From: Trogon surrucura
Taxonomy: Eukaryota > Chordata > Aves > Trogoniformes > Trogonidae
Direction of reading: 5' to 3'
Length of the DNA: 64,000 bases
Assembly: GCA_020746105.1 (NCBI GenBank)
Contig: CM036658.1
Coordinates: forward strand, 9,532,689-9,596,688
Positions within the stretch are counted from its first letter, which is position 1; each line of letters starts with the position of its first letter. The notes beneath the pieces are model-generated. The model worked only from the letters and a program-made list of their open reading frames with translations, did no database searches and was not told where the DNA came from. Below, piece by piece: positions 59,764 through 64,000 of this stretch. A program made the position numbers and the translations under genes.

Positions 59764-61372
59764 TACAGTCACAGAGTCACAGTCACAGAGTCTTAGAAGT
59801 TGGAAGGGACCTCAAAAGATCATCTAGTCCAACCCCACTGCCTGAGCAGGATCACCTACAGCAGAGCGCACAGGAATGCGTCCAGGCGGGTTTTGTATGT
59901 CTCCAGAGAAGGAGACTCCACAACCTCCCTGGGCACCCTGTTCCAGGGCTCTGTCACCCTCACAGGGAAAAGGTTTTTTCTAATATTTTTTGTGGAACAT
60001 CATAAGTTCCAGGTTCCACTCATTGCCCCTTGTCCTGTCAATGGACAACACTGAAAAGAGCCTGGCTCTGTCCTCCTGACACTCCCCTTTGACATATTTA
60101 TAAACATGAATGAGGTCACCCCTCAGCCTCCTCTTCTCCAAGCTAAAGAGACCCAGCTCCCTCAGCCTTTCCTCATAAGGGAGATGTTCCACTCCCTCCA
60201 TCAACTTTGTGGCTCTGTGCTGGACTCTCTCAAGCAGTTCCCTGTTCCTCTTGAGCTGACGGGCCCAGAACTGGACACAATATTCCAGATGTGGCCTCAC
60301 CAGGGCAGAACAGAGGGGCAGGAGGACCTCTCTTGACTTACTTGCTACTCCCCTTCTAATACACCCCAGGATACCATTGGCCTTCTTGGCCACGAGGGCA
60401 CATTGCTGGCTCATGGGCATCCTGCTGTCCACTAGAACACCCAGGTCCCTTTCTCCTACGCTGCTCTCCAGCAGGGCGATCCCCATCTTATATTGGCAGA
60501 TGGGGTTATTCTTTCCCAAGTGCAAAACTCTACACTTGCCCCTGTTGAACTTCATCAGATTTCTCCCTGCCCAGCCCTCCAGCCTGTCCAGGTCTCTCTG
60601 AATGACAGCACAGCCTGCTGGTGTGTCAGCCACTCCTCCCAGCTTTGTGTTGTCAGCAAACTTGCTGACAGTGCTCTCTAATCTCTCGTCCAGGTCATTG
60701 ATGAATATATTGAACAGAACCGGCCCAAGCACTGACCCCTGAGGGACCCCAGTAGACACAGGCATCCAGCCAGACTCTGCCCCATTGACCACAACTCTCT
60801 GACTTCTTCCCTTCAACCAGTTAGCGACCCACCTCACTACTTGGTCATCCAGACCACACTTCCTCAGTTTACCTATGAGGATGCTGTGGGAAACGGTGTC
60901 AAAGGCCTTGCTGATGTCCGGATAGACCATGTCCACTGCACGGCCACCATCCCTCCACCTGATTATGTCTTCATAAAAGGCTATCCGGTTGGTCAAACAT
61001 GACTTCCCCTTGACAAAGCCATGCTCACTGCTCCTAATGACCCTCTTATCCTTGATATGCCCAGAGACAGCGTCAAAGATAAGATGTTCCATCACCTTTC
61101 CAGGGATGGAGGTGAGGCTGACCGGTCTGTAGTTACCCAGGTCATCCTTCCTGCCCTTCTTACAGACTGGAGTGACATTCGCTTTCCTCCAGTCCTCAGG
61201 CACCTCACCTGTTCCACACGACTTACCAAAGATGATGGAGAGTGGCCTAGCAATGACTCCCGCTAGCTCTTTCAACACCCATGGGTGCATCACACCAGGG
61301 CCCATGGATTTACGGATGTTCAAGTGTTCAAACTGATCCTTAACCCAGTCCTCATCAAGCATTCAACTCCTC
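59764..61372 (-). mobile_element. CR1 LINE, right arm of an inverted CR1 pair
   Basis: A 1.6-kb 5'-truncated CR1 on the minus strand with a complete 3' end; its tail alternates CACAGAGT and CACAGT units at 59766-59792. It contains the longest open frame of the window (59980-61362). Its 5' edge lies about 75 bp from copy 2 of the unknown 210-bp repeat. Confidence 0.96.
59980..61362 (-). pseudogene. CR1 ORF2 reverse transcriptase, 460-codon remnant with altered active site
   Basis: The C-terminal part of CR1 ORF2, which in an intact element copies its own RNA at the target site. The frame covers the reverse-transcriptase core and C-terminal region: NYRPVSLTS (residues 78-86), motif A with D149 and FDT ([14 protein letters not shown]; the usual L before D is P), motif B ([11 protein letters not shown], 204-214), and motif C at 235-238 reading FADN instead of FADD. 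The second catalytic Asp is lost, so polymerase activity is not expected. The N-terminal endonuclease is missing through 5' truncation, and the C-terminus ends early at FHKKY. An open frame this long in a dead copy points to recent insertion or to conversion with its partner at 56926-57908. Confidence 0.85.
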
Positions 61373-61448
61373 AGATGTTGTCCAAAGGATCACAGCAGCA
61401 CCGTTTGAAACTTTGCCTTCTCCATGCTTACCAGATTTCTTCAGAATG

Positions 61449-61655
61449 AAAAGTTGTGATGAAAGAAAACAAGTGAGAAAATTGGAGTTTTACAGAGCTT
61501 GACTGTGAGTACAGGATAATGAAGTTATGTACGATGAGTACGATGAAGTTATGACTGTGAGAGTCAAGCACATGGCAAATCATCATCTGCAGAGATGAGG
61601 AAATACCCTACCAATGACTGATGTTCCTGCTGACTTTGAAGCGCAGCATACTGTT
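61449..61655 (+). repeat. Unknown ~210-bp interspersed repeat, copy 2
   Basis: Partner of 50673-50879 (see that entry). Relative to copy 1 it has lost a few bases in the GAGTACGTGGAAGATGAA segment, which breaks the short open frame. Similarity ends soon after the GCGCAGCATACTGTTTATC stretch. Confidence 0.75.
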
Positions 61656-64000
61656 TATCGTAGTCATGGTTACAGCTTATTTTCTTTATACTTTTGTTGA
61701 GATCTTGGAAGAGGCTAATTTCCTGTTCCATGAATGTGGGTGTTTTACTTCCTTTTCCTTCACCCAAGATTATGTGTGACGGTAGGCATATTACTATAAT
61801 GAGGTAGTCACAGACAAACATTTCAGTCTGCTTTTTCAGGTTCTTGCAGACAAAGTATATTTGATGGATAAAGTGTTGTGCAACAAATTCTTAAAACAAA
61901 AATAGCTTGGTAGTTAGGAACCATAACACAAATTTAAGGGCTCAGACACAAACACATGGAAATCCATTTACTGACTTGTGTGTTCATGACGAAGAACTCA
62001 TGAAAATATGAAGATTTTTTTAATTATTTTTTTTGCAATAGGCTTCCAATGTTAAGAGTTCTCTATGATTTAATTTTTTTTTAAATTTATAACAGGTTCA
62101 CAGATCCTTAATTTGGTGCATAAGGAACAGACTTGATTTTCAGGAGCTGCAGGTTGACCAATGTTCCTGAGCTTCTTTTTTTTTTCACCAGGGAACAAGT
62201 CACAATAAAAACATAAGGACTACACTTATTTACGTCTCATAATGACTAAGGAACTTAAGGTATATATATTTAGCACAAGGTATTGTATATCTCTCATTGA
62301 AAAAAAAGAGAAAAAAAACCCTTCACCCACCCAAAAAAAAAAAACCAAACAAAAAACCCCTCTGAGTTTTCTTGAAACACCAACTTTGTGGATATTCCAT
62401 GAAGTAAATTAATATTCATGCACTGTGACTTGAGGCAAACCTCTAGGGTTAAAGATGACTCAGGATCTAATTCTGTTGTATGCAATATTCTCTTTTATTA
62501 AAAGCATTTGCTATAAATAGTTTGATTTAAAACCTACAACAAAATTTATTATACCTTTCTAGTTAAAGTTTTTAAGAAGACTTGATTAATGTTGTACTAC
62601 ATTAATTTGTTTTTAAGTCTGATCTCTTTGCATTTATAGAGCAACTTATGTATTCTTATTTTTTTATAATTAAGGAACAATAGAAGAGAGGAATGTTTGC
62701 AGGAAACCTAAAAAAATATGGGGTCTCCTCTGTGCAAACATAGAGTGAAGATTTAACAGAATTCTCTTCATGTCTTGTTTCTCCCTTTAAAGTTCTTCTC
62801 TCTGTCTTGTCACCCTGATGGGGTGAACAGTCTTGTCTAACTGTTGCATTAAGTTCCAGAAAGCCCAGGGCTTTTATGGAATATTCCGGATGAAAACAAC
62901 TGAACTATTGATGACACTGGCTTTGGGGATTCAAAAGTGAATTGGGACTTCTGCTCTCTGACAGTGTCCTGTAGGACATAGGAATATCACTCAAGTATTT
63001 TGTTTCTTTGTTCCTCAGCTATAACATGAGGAAAACAGAAAAGTTTTGTTTTAATTTGCAATGCATCTGAAGTGCTTAGTTCCTACATAAGTGAAGGCAA
63101 TACCAAGCACTTAGATAAAGTTTCAAATCTAACATTTAAGTGTGAAGAGATATTAGCCCTATGGTATTTAAATGAAAACATAAAAATAGTTTTAATAGAA
63201 ATCCCAAAGTGCTTAGCAAAGGTGATTTCTATTTACTTTCTTCTTTATTTGAATATATTTTTAAATGTTGGAGGGAAAGAATTCCCTCTGGACTGTGAAG
63301 GGCCAATTATTACTCCTGGTGAGATCCAACAAGGTTTATGAGAAGCCTTGCTTCTCACAGCGGCAAGACATTGCTTACTAGGGCGTTTCTTCTCTGCTAC
63401 AGGCTGAAGGTCCTGAATCAGAGGATTAGGGCAGTAAATGCCAGGAGGTGATGCTGGTCAATTAACCTCTGCAGGTACATGTTTTGTCCCGCTTTACTTC
63501 TGCCAGACACTGCATATAAACTGAATTTAGCCGTGAGCCTTTAGTCAGAAAGGTCTCCTCCTTTTCAGAGGGGCTTATGACAGCTCATCAAGACCTGCAA
63601 GTCTTCCTGGAGACACAGAGACCAACTGATCTGTCCATATAAGCTGGTCAACAAACTCAAGGAAGCTGCAAGGACAGTTCATCTCCTCCCAGAACAGGCA
63701 CCTTCACCTGTTCTTACAAAGCATCTCACACACCCCATTGACTGTACTGACCAGATCTGCACTAACTACATGAAATAAAATGAACAGCTCACATGCGAAC
63801 ACCTATACTGTAGATATTTGTGATTAAATGAGTTGAAAGCCAGTCTTGGGATGAGCTAGTTTTTCTGTGCTTCAGAGAGATTTTCAGAAAGAAAAAAAAA
63901 AATAGTCTTACTTTGTGAGTTTTCAGTATTTGATTTTAATCCATAAACTCAAATGTGGATATAAACTTTTCTTATCAGAGGTAAAGGTTAGAGGAGAACT
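61656..64000. other. AT-rich DNA without recognised features
   Basis: No supported gene or element. An 89-codon frame at 63072-63341 has no recognisable character and I leave it out. Confidence 0.5.

Noticed and set aside
63072-63341. 89-codon frame near the right end
   Set aside because: AT-rich and Ile/Leu/Lys-dominated as expected by chance in this background, with no convincing start context.
1-64000. CRISPR array, operon, phage or plasmid features
   Set aside because: Regularly spaced repeats here are simple-sequence arrays or CR1 tails. The sequence is vertebrate throughout.

Overview
This window is vertebrate nuclear DNA, and almost certainly from a bird. At least fourteen CR1 LINE copies share the avian 3' end (a GGTCCCTTCCAACCC-type segment followed by tandem copies of an ATTCTATG/ATTCTGTG octamer). 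There are avian-type LTRs and a tRNA-headed SINE that borrows a CR1 tail. That SINE resembles TguSINE1 described from zebra finch, so a songbird or near relative is my best guess, but the sequence alone does not prove the order. There are no bacterial or phage features. The background is AT-rich intergenic or intronic DNA, and CR1-derived sequence makes up roughly a sixth of the window.

Layout. 1-9 kb: AT-rich DNA with two CR1 3' ends and a (TTTCCC)n array. 9.06-9.73 kb: a solo LTR with a perfect 5-bp target duplication. 10.9-11.5 kb: an ERVL-type LTR. 11.5-23.7 kb: quiet DNA holding one splice-bounded candidate exon on the minus strand (13.7-14.0 kb). 23.7 kb: the tRNA/CR1 SINE. 26.2 kb: a long near-perfect hairpin. 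26.6-29.5 kb: two CR1 copies. 32-36 kb: degenerate CR1 3' ends and a compound pyrimidine repeat. 37.6-39.6 kb: a 2-kb CR1. 41.3-48.0 kb: two ~1.2-kb LTRs in direct orientation enclosing 4.3 kb that is not retroviral. 50-54.4 kb: two CR1 copies, one copy of an unknown ~210-bp repeat, and a (TCCTC)n array. 56.9-61.4 kb: two CR1 copies in inverted orientation, almost identical in their reverse-transcriptase part but not in their 3' ends, followed by the second copy of the unknown repeat. The rest is AT-rich.

The most interesting region is 41.3-48.0 kb. The two LTRs lack matching flanks of their own, but the 5 bases outside the left LTR (CTGTG) equal the 5 bases outside the right one. Inside is a GC-rich island that can be read as a three-exon gene: two small GT-AG introns, both phase 1, and exons that join into one 198-codon frame ending before an ATTAAA poly(A) signal. 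I do not recognise the protein. It has a basic middle, an acidic 18-residue tandem repeat and a C-terminal lysine/arginine cluster. The block looks like host DNA trapped between LTRs, either by recombination between LTRs or in a non-autonomous element.

The repeats supply most of the remaining biology. CR1 reverse transcriptase copies show different states of the catalytic FADD motif. CR1 pairs and LTR pairs show mosaic identity that suggests gene conversion, and the SINE shows parasitism on CR1 machinery. Everything here was read by eye; identities are approximate and no database was consulted.
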